Assembly (NCBI GenBank): GCA_020850325.1
Contig: JADZEW010000008.1
Coordinates: 405,816 to 469,815 of the forward strand
Length of the DNA: 64,000 bases
Direction: 5' to 3'
DNA from: Methanoregulaceae archaeon
Lineage (GTDB): Bacteria > Armatimonadota > Fimbriimonadia > Fimbriimonadales > Fimbriimonadaceae
Shown: piece after piece, positions 44,232 to 53,300 of the stretch
How the letters are laid out: each line of letters opens with the position of its first letter
How positions within the stretch are numbered: the first letter of the stretch is position 1
Notes under the pieces: generated by a model
The model's database searches: none
What the model saw: only the letters and a program-made list of their open reading frames with translations
What the model was told of the DNA's origin: nothing
Made by a program: the position numbers and the translations under genes

Positions 44232-45008
44232 ATGCGACTCACCGTCGAGCAGATCCGATTCTTCCATCTGAACGGCTTTCTCGATATCACGGAACCCATC
44301 GCCGCACCCGACGAACTCGCATGGATGCGCGACGCCTACGATGGTATGTTCGAACGCAAAGCTGGCTTCGAGAGTGGCGACCAATTCGACCTCGCGGGAG
44401 TGGACGAGGAAGGGAAGTCGGCCGCGCTTCCGCAGGTCCTCAATCCGCTTGCTTACGCTCCTGAACTGTCGAACGGAAAGTATCTGCAGGTGGCGAACGA
44501 GATCGTGCAAGACCTCCTCGGGTCCGAGGCGAGCGTCGGAGTCGCCCATGCCATCTTCAAGCCCGCCGGTCACGGCGCGCCAACGCCCTGGCACCAAGAC
44601 GAGGCCTATTGGGAGCCGAACCAGCAATACACGACGGTGAGCGTGTGGATGCCTCTCCAAGATGCGACGCTGGAAAACGGTTGTTTGTGGTTCATGCCAG
44701 GTAGCCATTATTGGGAGCTGCTGCCGCACCAGCCGATCGGCGGCGACGCGAGGGTGCACGGTCTGGAACTCGTGGACTTGACGCCGATCGTCGACCCCGT
44801 CGCATGTCCGCTCCCCGCCGGCGGCATCACGATCCACCACAACCGGACGCTGCACTACGCTGGGGCGAATACGAGTGACACGCCCCGACGCGCGTTGATC
44901 CTCATGGGCGGCCTACCCGCCAAGCCAGCACCGCAAGCTCGCCGATTCCCGTGGCAGGAGGAGCGTCAAACCGCTCGTGAGGAAAGGGCATCCCGGCAGG
45001 AGGCTTAG
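44232..45008 (+). CDS. Phytanoyl-CoA dioxygenase family protein
   Basis: A 258-residue paralogue of the divergent gene. Visible iron ligands: TPWHQDEAYW (His 121, Asp 123) and His 208 in TLHYAGANTSD, with PRRALILMG giving the 2-oxoglutarate-binding Arg. The order NGCLWFMPGSHYWELLPH is typical of the family. It starts 16 bp from the neighbour's start and overlaps the next, convergent gene by 4 bp. As a pair with the neighbour it may act in one catabolic or biosynthetic step; nothing shows which. Confidence 0.84.
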   Translation: MRLTVEQIRFFHLNGFLDITEPIAAPDELAWMRDAYDGMFERKAGFESGDQFDLAGVDEEGKSAALPQVLNPLAYAPELSNGKYLQVANEIVQDLLGSEASVGVAHAIFKPAGHGAPTPWHQDEAYWEPNQQYTTVSVWMPLQDATLENGCLWFMPGSHYWELLPHQPIGGDARVHGLELVDLTPIVDPVACPLPAGGITIHHNRTLHYAGANTSDTPRRALILMGGLPAKPAPQARRFPWQEERQTAREERASRQEA

Positions 45009-45556
45009 TTTAGTTCCTCACTCTCGAGGGTTTCCGTAAGTAGGGGAAGATATCGCTGGAGGTGATCCTCTAAGTCGGCACCGGAAATTTCCGACGGGAC
45101 GTAGAGCAGCCACTCGTTGTTCCCGCGCCAGTTGCGCCTCAGCTCCAACTGGACTTGCCCATCCGTCACCGCTCGCGGGCGGAACTCGCCCTCGGCCTGC
45201 GCCGATCGCTTGCCCGCGAGAGCCTTTATGTTCTCATCCCGATACTTGAGCCGCATCTGCCCTCCCGAGTCCAAGTGGACGGTAACGCGGTAGCGGCTGT
45301 TTCGCATCAGGTACTTCGGGATGAGATAGTAGGCGACGCATCCGATGGGGAGGAGAATCCCGTAGACGATCCCCAGAGCCATCGCCACATCGATGCGATC
45401 TTGTATCGAGCGCACGATCACGTAGCCGATGAACATCTCTGCGGCAAACAGGTTCTGAGCCAGTCGAACACGATCGCTCTTGAAATCGACGGTCCCAACA
45501 CGACGAAAGCCATCTGGGTCGGTTTGGACCGGGATAGGGGCGCCTGACGGAAGCAC
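45005..45556 (-). CDS. YcxB-like membrane protein
   Basis: A 183-residue protein with two adjacent membrane helices (about 38-58 and 62-85), followed by a soluble beta-rich tail (RYRVTVHLDSGGQMRLKYRDENIKAL ... EWLLYVPSE). This layout resembles the YcxB-like family, of unknown function. The start is GTG at 45556; a TACAAT box lies six bases upstream. The stop overlaps the PhyH gene by 4 bp. Confidence 0.65.
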   Translation of the reverse strand: MLPSGAPIPVQTDPDGFRRVGTVDFKSDRVRLAQNLFAAEMFIGYVIVRSIQDRIDVAMALGIVYGILLPIGCVAYYLIPKYLMRNSRYRVTVHLDSGGQMRLKYRDENIKALAGKRSAQAEGEFRPRAVTDGQVQLELRRNWRGNNEWLLYVPSEISGADLEDHLQRYLPLLTETLESEELN

Positions 45557-45598
45557 GCACGGATTGTACTAACTCCGTGGGATACTGACCGTGCTTTG

Positions 45599-45751
45599 AT
45601 GCTCAAACTGATTCTTCTCGTTATGGCCGTTTTTGCCGTGGCCCTCGTTGCGCGCCTCTTGCTGATGGCCCGGATCGAGGGTGATCGGCGGCGAGCAGAG
45701 GAGGAGGACAGTGAGTTTGAGAAGCGGGAGCGCAAAGAGGGAAGACGGTAG
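45599..45751 (+). CDS. Small single-pass membrane protein (50 aa)
   Basis: ATG at 45599 opens a 50-residue frame: one hydrophobic helix (LKLILLVMAVFAVALVARLL) followed by a highly charged tail (MARIEGDRRRAEEEDSEFEKRERKEGRR in part). The composition is typical of real small bacterial membrane proteins rather than chance, and the gene fits neatly between the divergent YcxB-like gene and the fasciclin terminator. No function known. Confidence 0.55.
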   Translation: MLKLILLVMAVFAVALVARLLLMARIEGDRRRAEEEDSEFEKRERKEGRR

Positions 45752-45757
45752 GCAACG

Positions 45758-45784
45758 AAAAATGGGACGGGCAAGCCCGTCCCA
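45758..45784 (-). terminator. Rho-independent terminator of the fasciclin gene
   Basis: TGGGACGGG (45763-45771) pairs with CCCGTCCCA (45776-45784), loop CAAG; on the minus strand ATTTTTCG follows. It lies 25 bp beyond the fasciclin stop. Confidence 0.88.
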
Positions 45785-45809
45785 CAATGCAATACACCTG
45801 AACCGAAGC

Positions 45810-46313
45810 TTAGTACTTCGACTTGCCGGCGAGCGCCTTCTCGATGCTCGGAGGGAGGAGCACCGTGTCGATCACGTGGATGACGCCATTGGTCGCCTTC
45901 ACGTCGGCCGCGACAAGGCCGCTCTTGTTGAACTTAACGGTCTTGCCCTTGATGGTGACCATCAGGTTCTCGCCCTGCACGGTCTTGGCCTTGAGCCCGT
46001 TCTTCAGGTCGGTCGACATCACGTTGCCTGCGATGACGTGGTAGGTCAGAACGCTGGTGAGCAGCTTCTTGTCCTTCATCAGCGTGTCGACGAGCGACTT
46101 CGGCAGCTTGGCGAACGCCTTGTCGGTGGGGGCGAAAACGGTGAAGGGGCCCTTGCCCTTGAGCGTCTCGACGAGGCCGGCCTCGCCGACCAGCGCGGTC
46201 AGGGTCTTGAACTGGCCAGCACCGACGGCGGTGTCGACGATGTCCTTCTGAGCAAAGGCGACCACGGCAAAAGCGGCGGTGGCGACGGTAGCGATCATCT
46301 TGGTGATTTTCAT
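45810..46313 (-). CDS. Secreted fasciclin-domain protein
   Basis: A 167-residue protein: signal peptide ([22 protein letters not shown]) and a single fasciclin (FAS1) domain with H1 [15 protein letters not shown], the central [13 protein letters not shown] and the terminal [17 protein letters not shown]1 proteins mediate adhesion or bind small ligands outside the cell. ATG 46313 begins the signal peptide and has GGAAGAAG upstream. It ends in a strong terminator and is probably monocistronic. Confidence 0.93.
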   Translation of the reverse strand: MKITKMIATVATAAFAVVAFAQKDIVDTAVGAGQFKTLTALVGEAGLVETLKGKGPFTVFAPTDKAFAKLPKSLVDTLMKDKKLLTSVLTYHVIAGNVMSTDLKNGLKAKTVQGENLMVTIKGKTVKFNKSGLVAADVKATNGVIHVIDTVLLPPSIEKALAGKSKY

Positions 46314-46397
46314 GAGAGTCTTCTTCCTTTCGATTGCTGGCGCGTCGGCGCCACAATGTATCACTACGCGATGATATATGAGCCAGTTAGCAGGCCC

Positions 46398-46426
46398 TTG
46401 ACCGAATTTGAAGAATCAGCCATAAT
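46398..46426 (+). promoter_or_regulatory. Promoter of tRNA-Gln
   Basis: TTGACC (46398-46403) and CATAAT (46421-46426) are 17 bp apart, ending 11 bp before the tRNA. The decamer GGCCCTTGAC around the -35 is identical to that of the tRNA-Lys promoter at 50.1 kb. Confidence 0.6.
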
Positions 46427-46437
46427 CTTCCTCGAGC

Positions 46438-46511
46438 TGCCCGCTCGTCTAATGGCAGGACGACAGGTTCTGGCCCTGTTAATCGAGGTTCGAATCCTTG
46501 GCGGGCAGCCA
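46438..46511 (+). tRNA. tRNA-Gln (anticodon CTG)
   Basis: Acceptor stem TGCCCGC/GCGGGCA, D arm GTC..GAC, anticodon stem ACAGG/CCTGT around loop TTCTGGC (anticodon CTG), T arm CGAGG-TTCGAAT-CCTTG, discriminator G and an encoded CCA (46509-46511). The cloverleaf is complete. The SnoaL-like gene starts 12 bp downstream and may share the transcript. Confidence 0.95.
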
Positions 46512-46522
46512 ACTTCTTTCCC

Positions 46523-46918
46523 ATGAGCACCATCGAATCGCTCATTCACGCCTACTTCGATGCGTTCAACCGTGGCGACGTCGAGGGGCAGCTCGCCACA
46601 TTGCACCCCGAGGTTGTCCATGAGATCAACGAGGGCGACGCCGAAATCGGCATCGAGGCCTTCCGCAAGTTCAAGGCGCACATGGACACCACGTACCGCG
46701 AGCAGATCCGCGACTTGGTGGTGATGGGCAATGGTTCTCGCGGCGCCGCTGAGTTCTTCGTCGACGGGGAATATCTGGTCACGGATGGCGGCCTCCCCGA
46801 GGCTACCGGACAGCGCTACTCGATCCGAGCCGCGATTTTCGCCGAAGAACGAGACGGACTGATCGGACGCATGACCAGCTGCTACAACCTCAAGGGTTGG
46901 ATCGCCGCGATTTCGTGA
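46523..46918 (+). CDS. SnoaL/NTF2-like protein
   Basis: A 131-residue single-domain protein: IESLIHAYFDAFNRGDVEGQLATLHPEVVHE is the standard NTF2/SnoaL-like opening, and GQRYSIRAAIFAEERDGLIGRMTSCYNL the closing strands. Members are isomerases, dehydratases or simple ligand binders; no catalytic set can be picked out. It lies 12 bp after tRNA-Gln and its stop overlaps the GTG of the next gene (GTGA). Confidence 0.8.
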   Translation: MSTIESLIHAYFDAFNRGDVEGQLATLHPEVVHEINEGDAEIGIEAFRKFKAHMDTTYREQIRDLVVMGNGSRGAAEFFVDGEYLVTDGGLPEATGQRYSIRAAIFAEERDGLIGRMTSCYNLKGWIAAIS

Positions 46919-47421
46919 ACGACGTGGTGATCCGTCCGCTCGAGCCGACGGACGACTTGGGCGAACTTACCGACCTCATCCACCGTGCCTACGCCGCGCT
47001 GGGGCGGATGGGTTTGAACTACACCGGTGTTGATCAAAGCATCGAAGTGACGGCAGAGCGTTGCGCCGACGGCGAGGCGTGGGTGGTGCTCGACGCGGAG
47101 GGAGCCCTCATCGGCACCGCGACCCTGACGTTCCCCACCGTTGACGACTACTGCCGTTTTTTCCGCGACCCGGCTCAAATGGTCCTCAACCAGTTCGCCA
47201 TCCACCCGGATGTCCAGGGGCAGGGAATCGGGCGACGCTTGGTCGAGCACTTGGAGGCTCGAGCGCGGGAACTCGGTTATCGGTGCATCGCGCTGGATAC
47301 TGCCGAACCCGCCGTGCACCTGGTCGACTGGTATCGACGGCTGGGTTATGAGCCCCTCGGGTACCACCAGTGGCACGAGAAGCGGTACCGCAGCATCGTG
47401 CTGCGCAAGGTGCTCGGCTAA
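46915..47421 (+). CDS. GNAT family N-acetyltransferase
   Basis: A 168-residue GNAT enzyme. The acetyl-CoA loop is VQGQGIGRRLVEHLEARARE, preceded by the beta-4 strand QFAIHPD and followed by CIALDTAEPAVHLVDWYRRLGYEPLG. The GTG at 46915 overlaps the upstream stop by four bases and is preferred over a TTG six codons earlier. The substrate is unknown. Confidence 0.85.
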   Translation: MNDVVIRPLEPTDDLGELTDLIHRAYAALGRMGLNYTGVDQSIEVTAERCADGEAWVVLDAEGALIGTATLTFPTVDDYCRFFRDPAQMVLNQFAIHPDVQGQGIGRRLVEHLEARARELGYRCIALDTAEPAVHLVDWYRRLGYEPLGYHQWHEKRYRSIVLRKVLG

Positions 47422-47427
47422 GCCAGG

Positions 47428-49041
47428 TCAGTCGCTGATCTGGAACTCGAAGCTATGATCGGGGCGGAGAATGAACCGGTCGTAGACGGGCGAGTAGGCC
47501 TTCATCCGGACGGTGCGACCATCAGGCTGAAACTCCAAGATGCGCAGGTAACCCGATCCTCCAAGCGCTCGCATCTGGTAGTTCGCGAGGACTTGCGGCA
47601 CTCTCCGTCCCTGAGCGTCTACCGATTCAAGGTACCCAGTTCCGTCGTTTAGAACGTGTCCGTTCAAGGTCATCGCGAAGCGATGGCGACTGACCAGCTT
47701 CTGCCAGAGTTGTTCGCCGTCATTCTTGGTTCCGGGAGTTTGGTAGCCGTGGGGATTCCAGGACTGTTTCCCCTTCGACCAGTCGTAGCGAGTGCTGTCG
47801 CTAAACATGTAGGCATGGGTGATGAGGATGCCCATGTGGTCGGCGTAGCGCGACATGATGGTGTTCGCCCAGGCTACGGCTTCATCGCGCGGTGCCCATT
47901 CGAGAGCGATGACGATCCACTTTTTGCCGCCCGCCTCGAATCGGTGAAACGTGTTATCGATCTTGCCAGGCTCAAACGCGCCCATGTTCGGTTGTTGAGT
48001 CATATACGGTTCAAACTTGAAGAACTCGTTGAGATAGGTGTCTCGCGTGGCGGCATTTCCTCCCGGGCCGTAATCGTGGTTTCCCGCAGCGAGCGCGTAG
48101 CTTATGTTCCCGTGCAGGAGGCTCATGCTGCGATACGCGTTCAGCCACTGTTCAGGTGTGTTTCGGTTCGTGATGTCGCCAAGATGGAGCACGTACTTGA
48201 TGCCGAGCGATTTCGCGTTGTGCCTAATCCATGCGGTCTGGGAGTCGAAGATGCCCGGGTGAGCCTCCGCATAGACCTGAGTATCGGGCAGAACGACCAC
48301 GCTGAAACTTTCCGGAGTAACTTTGGAAAGGTCGATGCCGCTCGCGGTGGGCTTTGACGCTGGGCGAGACGGATCTTGGACCCAGCTTCTCAAGTTGCGA
48401 AAGAACGCCGATCGAAAGTCTGCAAGCGACTTGTCGGCAGCTGCAGATCGGCCCTCGGGCGGGGCGATGGTCTTATCGAGCGCGACGCTGCTGAGAACGA
48501 TCGCCCCCTTGCCGACGGTGGCGACCATCAGCGCGGGCCGTGAGCCCTCCCAATCCGCGGTCATCAGAATTTGGAAACCCCTCTGATTCCGGAAGGTCTC
48601 CCATGTTGTTCGCGTCGCATGAAAGGGGACCGGGCGCTCGGGAATGCCGCTCATCAAGGGATGATCTGGATCGGTAACCTCGATCGTTCCAAAGTCGGCG
48701 TCATCTCTCGTGGCGGTTAACCCCGGAGGCAAGAAGGGGGGATTGGCCTCCGTTTGGTCGGTCTGGGTGAGCTGCAGCAAGACGCCACCCTTTTGCACCC
48801 AATCGCGCAGATCCGGATGGTTGAACACGCGGTCGGCTCCAGGAGCCTCATTGCTAAAGCTCCCGAGAACGATTACGCCACTCGGCAGTGCTTCGATGTT
48901 CGTTTCCGGATCGAGTCGGCCAACTGTGAACCCGGCTTCGCTTAAGATGCGCGTTGCCTCGGCCGACTGCGTCCACTGGTCCGAGTGATCGAACACCCAC
49001 GCCTGCGGTGCAATGACGGCTGACATGATCAGGGCCAACAT
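47428..49041 (-). CDS. Secreted calcineurin-like metallophosphoesterase with ThuA-like N terminus
   Basis: A 537-residue exported protein (signal about 1-18). Residues ~20-215 resemble a ThuA/class I amidotransferase-like domain (IVLGSFSNEAPGADRV, DHPLMSGIP). The phosphoesterase domain has VVLPDTQVYAE, HLGDITNRNT, AAGNHDYGPG and ILITHAYMF, then LNGHV, i.e. all dimetal motifs. It may hydrolyse phosphate esters outside the cell. A TAACCT box six bases before the ATG suggests a leaderless transcript. The 6-bp gap to the convergent GNAT gene leaves no terminator. Confidence 0.87.
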   Translation of the reverse strand: MLALIMSAVIAPQAWVFDHSDQWTQSAEATRILSEAGFTVGRLDPETNIEALPSGVIVLGSFSNEAPGADRVFNHPDLRDWVQKGGVLLQLTQTDQTEANPPFLPPGLTATRDDADFGTIEVTDPDHPLMSGIPERPVPFHATRTTWETFRNQRGFQILMTADWEGSRPALMVATVGKGAIVLSSVALDKTIAPPEGRSAAADKSLADFRSAFFRNLRSWVQDPSRPASKPTASGIDLSKVTPESFSVVVLPDTQVYAEAHPGIFDSQTAWIRHNAKSLGIKYVLHLGDITNRNTPEQWLNAYRSMSLLHGNISYALAAGNHDYGPGGNAATRDTYLNEFFKFEPYMTQQPNMGAFEPGKIDNTFHRFEAGGKKWIVIALEWAPRDEAVAWANTIMSRYADHMGILITHAYMFSDSTRYDWSKGKQSWNPHGYQTPGTKNDGEQLWQKLVSRHRFAMTLNGHVLNDGTGYLESVDAQGRRVPQVLANYQMRALGGSGYLRILEFQPDGRTVRMKAYSPVYDRFILRPDHSFEFQISD

Positions 49042-49090
49042 GACGGTAGGTTACCGGGTTGATCCTTCGCTCGCTTGGGCTTGATCTTGC

Positions 49091-49546
49091 TCAAACGAGC
49101 GGAACGTACAACTCGGTGACGAACTCCTCAGGGTTCTGGACGACGCCCGGGTCGGTCACATAGCAGTCCCACGGTGCGAGTCCGCTCGGCTGGAGTCCTT
49201 GGGTCCGGATGGAATCCCAAAGCCTCAACCATGCTTCGTGGAGACTCTGGTACGGGCCAATGTGGACCCACTTTGCCGCGCGGCATGCGGGGTAGGTCTT
49301 GAGTTCGCTGGCTGGGTGATGCACGCTCGCCGGATCGACCGGCAAAGCTGCTTCGATTTCGCACTCCTCCGGCTCCCAACTGGTGTAGTAAAGGCACGGC
49401 GGCGACTCGAGTTCGGCGTCGGGGTTGCCCATCATGATCTCGCCGTAGAGCCTTCCGATCTCATGCGCAATGTGCTCGTTGCGACATCGGGCACCGCGAA
49501 CCAGCGCGGTGGACTCGGGAACGTCGACGATTTCGAAGCTGCTCAT
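49091..49546 (-). CDS. GyrI-like effector-binding domain protein
   Basis: A 151-residue stand-alone effector domain of the GyrI/AraC-tail (SOUL-like) type: KTYPACRAAKWVHIGPYQSLHEAWLRLWDSIRTQGLQPSG is the diagnostic centre, and ELYVPLV closes the fold. These domains bind hydrophobic or cationic small molecules; stand-alone forms can hydrolyse or sequester toxins. It is 15 bp downstream of a GNAT gene in the same direction. Confidence 0.82.
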   Translation of the reverse strand: MSSFEIVDVPESTALVRGARCRNEHIAHEIGRLYGEIMMGNPDAELESPPCLYYTSWEPEECEIEAALPVDPASVHHPASELKTYPACRAAKWVHIGPYQSLHEAWLRLWDSIRTQGLQPSGLAPWDCYVTDPGVVQNPEEFVTELYVPLV

Positions 49547-49561
49547 GAGTTGATTATGAAG

Positions 49562-50089
49562 TCAGGTGAGGTTGAGAATGAAGCCATACTCGACGGCTTG
49601 ATCTGGATCATTGCAGACTCGCTTCCCGATGTCCGTGGCGCCGAACGCTCGATAGAAGGGATGAGCTAGGGTCAAACTGACGTCGCTCCAAATCTCCATC
49701 TTTTGGCATCCTTGCGCCTTGGCCCAGGAAAGGATTTCGTTGAACAACAACTTGCCGATACCCCGACCGCGCTGATCGGATCGCAAGTACATTCTCACAA
49801 GCTCGCAGTCTGCGCCAGCGCACACAAGGAGCCCTTCGCCACGATCGACGAGTGTCCCCGGCTCGCCGGGGTGCGGAGGATAGGCTTCTACGCCGCCTCC
49901 ACCTAGAATCTGCCCGGCCTCCTCGGCAACCCAGTAGGCACCGTGTGGATCAGAGAAGTGCTCTTCGAAGTTGTAGAGGTCCATGTGGTATCCCTCAGGA
50001 TCCCACGAGAACCCGTACTCGTCGTAGACGGACTTGATCAAATCCTGAATGGCGGGGGCGTCTAGGGCATGGGCCCGTCGGATGGTCAT
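49562..50089 (-). CDS. GNAT family N-acetyltransferase
   Basis: A 175-residue GNAT enzyme: MTIRRAHALDAPAIQDLIKSVYDEYGF opens the fold, VRMYLRSDQRGRGIGKLLFNEILSWAK is the acetyl-CoA site and FYRAFGATDIGKR the last strand. It lies immediately upstream of the GyrI-like gene, so the two may be an operon; a joint role in toxin handling would be a guess. Confidence 0.85.
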   Translation of the reverse strand: MTIRRAHALDAPAIQDLIKSVYDEYGFSWDPEGYHMDLYNFEEHFSDPHGAYWVAEEAGQILGGGGVEAYPPHPGEPGTLVDRGEGLLVCAGADCELVRMYLRSDQRGRGIGKLLFNEILSWAKAQGCQKMEIWSDVSLTLAHPFYRAFGATDIGKRVCNDPDQAVEYGFILNLT

Positions 50090-50106
50090 TGGGAGATTAT
50101 GGGCCC

Positions 50107-50135
50107 TTGACGCTGGGACGGGATTTGGGTATCTT
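50107..50135 (+). promoter_or_regulatory. Promoter of tRNA-Lys
   Basis: TTGACG (50107-50112) and TATCTT (50130-50135) with a 17-bp spacer, 13 bp before the tRNA. The -35 is embedded in GGCCCTTGAC, as for tRNA-Gln. Confidence 0.7.
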
Positions 50136-50148
50136 ATTGGCGTCGCGT

Positions 50149-50224
<76 letters not shown>

Positions 50225-50242
50225 AGATTTAGGTTCACAATG

Positions 50243-50261
50243 GCCCCTTCGAGGGGCTTTT
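50243..50261 (+). terminator. Terminator after tRNA-Lys
   Basis: GCCCCT (50243-50248), loop TCG, AGGGGC (50252-50257), then TTTT. It also lies at the 3' side of the convergent RND permease. Confidence 0.85.
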
Positions 50262-50306
50262 GTGTTACCCGGATGTCGGTTTGGGAGAAACACTGGGAGC
50301 AGAGCC

Positions 50307-53300
50307 CTAAATCGTGGCCTCGGCCTCCAAGCGATGGTCGCCTTCGTCGAGTTCGTCGAACCCGCCCGTGTCGACATGGGTGCCGGGCACGTAGTCCTTC
50401 CACTCCCGGCGTCCGAACACCCAGAAGAGCGCCGGCGTCACGATCTGGTCGAGTAGCGTGCTCGACACGAGCCCGCCGAGGATGACCACCGCAATCGGCT
50501 GGAGAAGCTCGGTGCCCGGTTCACCCTTCGCTAGCGCCAACGGCAAGAGCCCAAGCGCCGCCGCGAGTGCGGTCATGAGCACCGGCGAGAGTCGCTCTTG
50601 GGTGCCCCGAAGGATCATGTCCTTGCCGAAGGGCATGCCTTCTTCGCGCATCAAGTGCACATAGTGGGAGAGCATCATGATGCCGTTCCGCGTGGCGATG
50701 CCGAAGAGCGTAATGAACCCGACGAGGGACGCGATCGAGAGCACGCCCCCCGATGCGTACGCGGCGATCACACCACCTACCAGCGCAAGGGGTAGGTTGA
50801 CCATCACCTGAAGCGCCATGCGCCAAGAGCGCAGGGCAACATTCAAGACGAGGAAGATCGCGACTACCGTGAACACTCCGAGCAGCAGAATGCGTGACAT
50901 GGCACTCTGCTGGGCTTGGAACTGGCCTCCGTACTCGACGTAGTAGCCGCGGGGCCACGTCGACTGAATCGGCCGCATCTTGTCCTGGAGTTCAGTAACG
51001 ACGCTGTTCAGGTCCCTGCCCTCGACGTTCGCCTGGACCACGATTCGCCGAGAGACGTTCTCGCGGTTGATCGTGTTCGGGCCGGTTTCTCGGCGCACGG
51101 TGGCGAGTTGCCCCAGCGGAATCGGTGGCCCCGCGGGGGTGTTGATCAAGGTGGACCGAATCGCGTCGAAGTCGCCTCGGGCCTCCGGGGAGAACCAGAC
51201 GACGAGGTCGAATGTCCGCTGTCCTTGCAGAACCTGCGAGACGTTATGCCCGGCGAGCGCGACTTCGAGGTTCTCGGCCAGATCGTACGGAGTCACGCCG
51301 TAGCGTGCCGCCGCCTGCCGATCGATCTCGATGCTTAACTGGGGCACTTCGACCTGGGGTTCCACCTGTAGATCGACGATCCCCGCCACGCTGCTCATCG
51401 TCGTCTCGACTTGCGCAGCGAGCTTACGAAGCTCGGCCAGATCCGTCCCGTAGACTTTGACCGCCAGAGCGGCGCGGACTCCTGAGGACAGATGGTCCAG
51501 TCGGTGCGAGATCGGCTGTCCGAAGGCGATGTACACGCCTGGAATCTGCGCGAGTTTCTGGCGAAGCTCATTAGTGGCCGCTTCTCGTCCTCGCCGAGAG
51601 TCTTTGAGGCCAATATCGATTTCGGAGTGATTCACCCCCTCGGCGTGTTCGTCCATTTCAGCTCGACCCGTACGCCGGCCAACGTTGGTCACCTCGGGAA
51701 CTGTCAATGCCGTCTTCTCGATGATGGTGCCGATGCGGTTGCTCTCATTCAGTCCCGTTCCTGGGGGCAGGATAGCGGTGAGCGCGAGGGACCCTTCGTT
51801 GAACTTGGGCAAGAACTCTCGACCCAAGAGGGGCAGGAGAGCCGCAGCAACCGCGACCATCACGGCCGCCGAAGCCATGACGGCCCAGGGCCGCCTTAGC
51901 GCCAGGAAGACCACCGGGGCGTTCGCGCGCTTCAGCATCGCTACGAACCGGGAGTCTCCGTGGTTGCCCCCGCTTCCAACCCGCCTCAGGAGGAGTCCGC
52001 AGAGCGCGGGCGTGAGCGTCAAGGACACGATCAGCGAAGCGGACATCGAGAAGATGAACGCAAGGCCAAGCGGCAAGAAAACGCGCCCCTCCATGCCTTC
52101 CAAAGAGAGCAAGGGGATGAAGACGAGCACGATGATGAGCGTGGCAAAGACGATGCTGTTGCGAATCTCTGCGCTCGCGCTGTAGATGATCCGCAGCGGC
52201 GATCGCCTCGGCGTTGCCAGGGCATTCAGCCGCAGCCGGCGAAAGACGTTCTCGACATCGACGATGCTGTCGTCTACAACCAGACCGATCGCGATCGCCA
52301 AACCTCCCAGCGTCATCGTGTTGATGTTGATGCCAAAGCGATTCAGCATCAGCAGGGTGAGGATGAAGGACACCGGGATCGACACCAGGGAGATGATGGT
52401 TGCCCGGACATTCATCAGAAAGGCCAGGATGACCACGAGCACGATCAGGCCGGCCTCGGCGAGTGCCTTAACGACGTTCGAGATCGCGCTCTTGATGAAG
52501 TGCTCTTGGCGGAAGAGCTGCTGGTTCAGCTGCACGTCCTCGGGCAGGCTGGGCGCAATCTCCGCGATGGCCCTATCAAGTTCCCGGATTAGCAGCAGCG
52601 TGTTCGCGTCGGGCTGCTTTTGCACCGACAAGATGACCGCAGCTTCGCCGTTGACGCTGGCGTCACCCCGGGGTAGCCCCTTGGCGAACTCGACGTCGGC
52701 GACTTGGCCAATCGTAACCGGAACACCTTCGACGGACTTGATGACCGTCGAAGCGATGTCCTCGAGGTTTCGAACCCTGCCTTGGATCCGAATGACGGCC
52801 TCGCGCTGAGGCTCCTGGAAGAAGCCTCCTCCGGCGTTGAGATTGCTCTTGCGCGCGGCTTCCACGAGTTCATCGAGGGTCACACCGAACTGCTTGAGCC
52901 GCGCGGGGGACGTCAGGACCTGATACTGCTTGGACCCACCGCCGATTGGAACGACCTGGGACACGCCCGGTATGGCGAGAAGTCTCGGCCGCACGACGAA
53001 GTCAGCAAGCGACCGAACTTCGATGGGCGGCGTCTTGCCCGATTTACTCGATAAAGACACGAGCATGATCTCGCCCATGATCGAGCTGATCGGAGCCAGT
53101 GAGGCGACCGAGCCTTCGGGGAGCCTTGACTGAGCCAGTTGGAGCTTCTCGTTCACGATCTGACGCGCGCGGAAGATATCGGTGCCCCAGTCGAACTCCA
53201 CGAACACGATGCTGAACCCCGCGCTGGAGGCAGATCGGACCCGCTGCACTCCCGTCGCTCCGTTCATCATCGTCTCGATCGGGAAACTGACGAGGACCTC

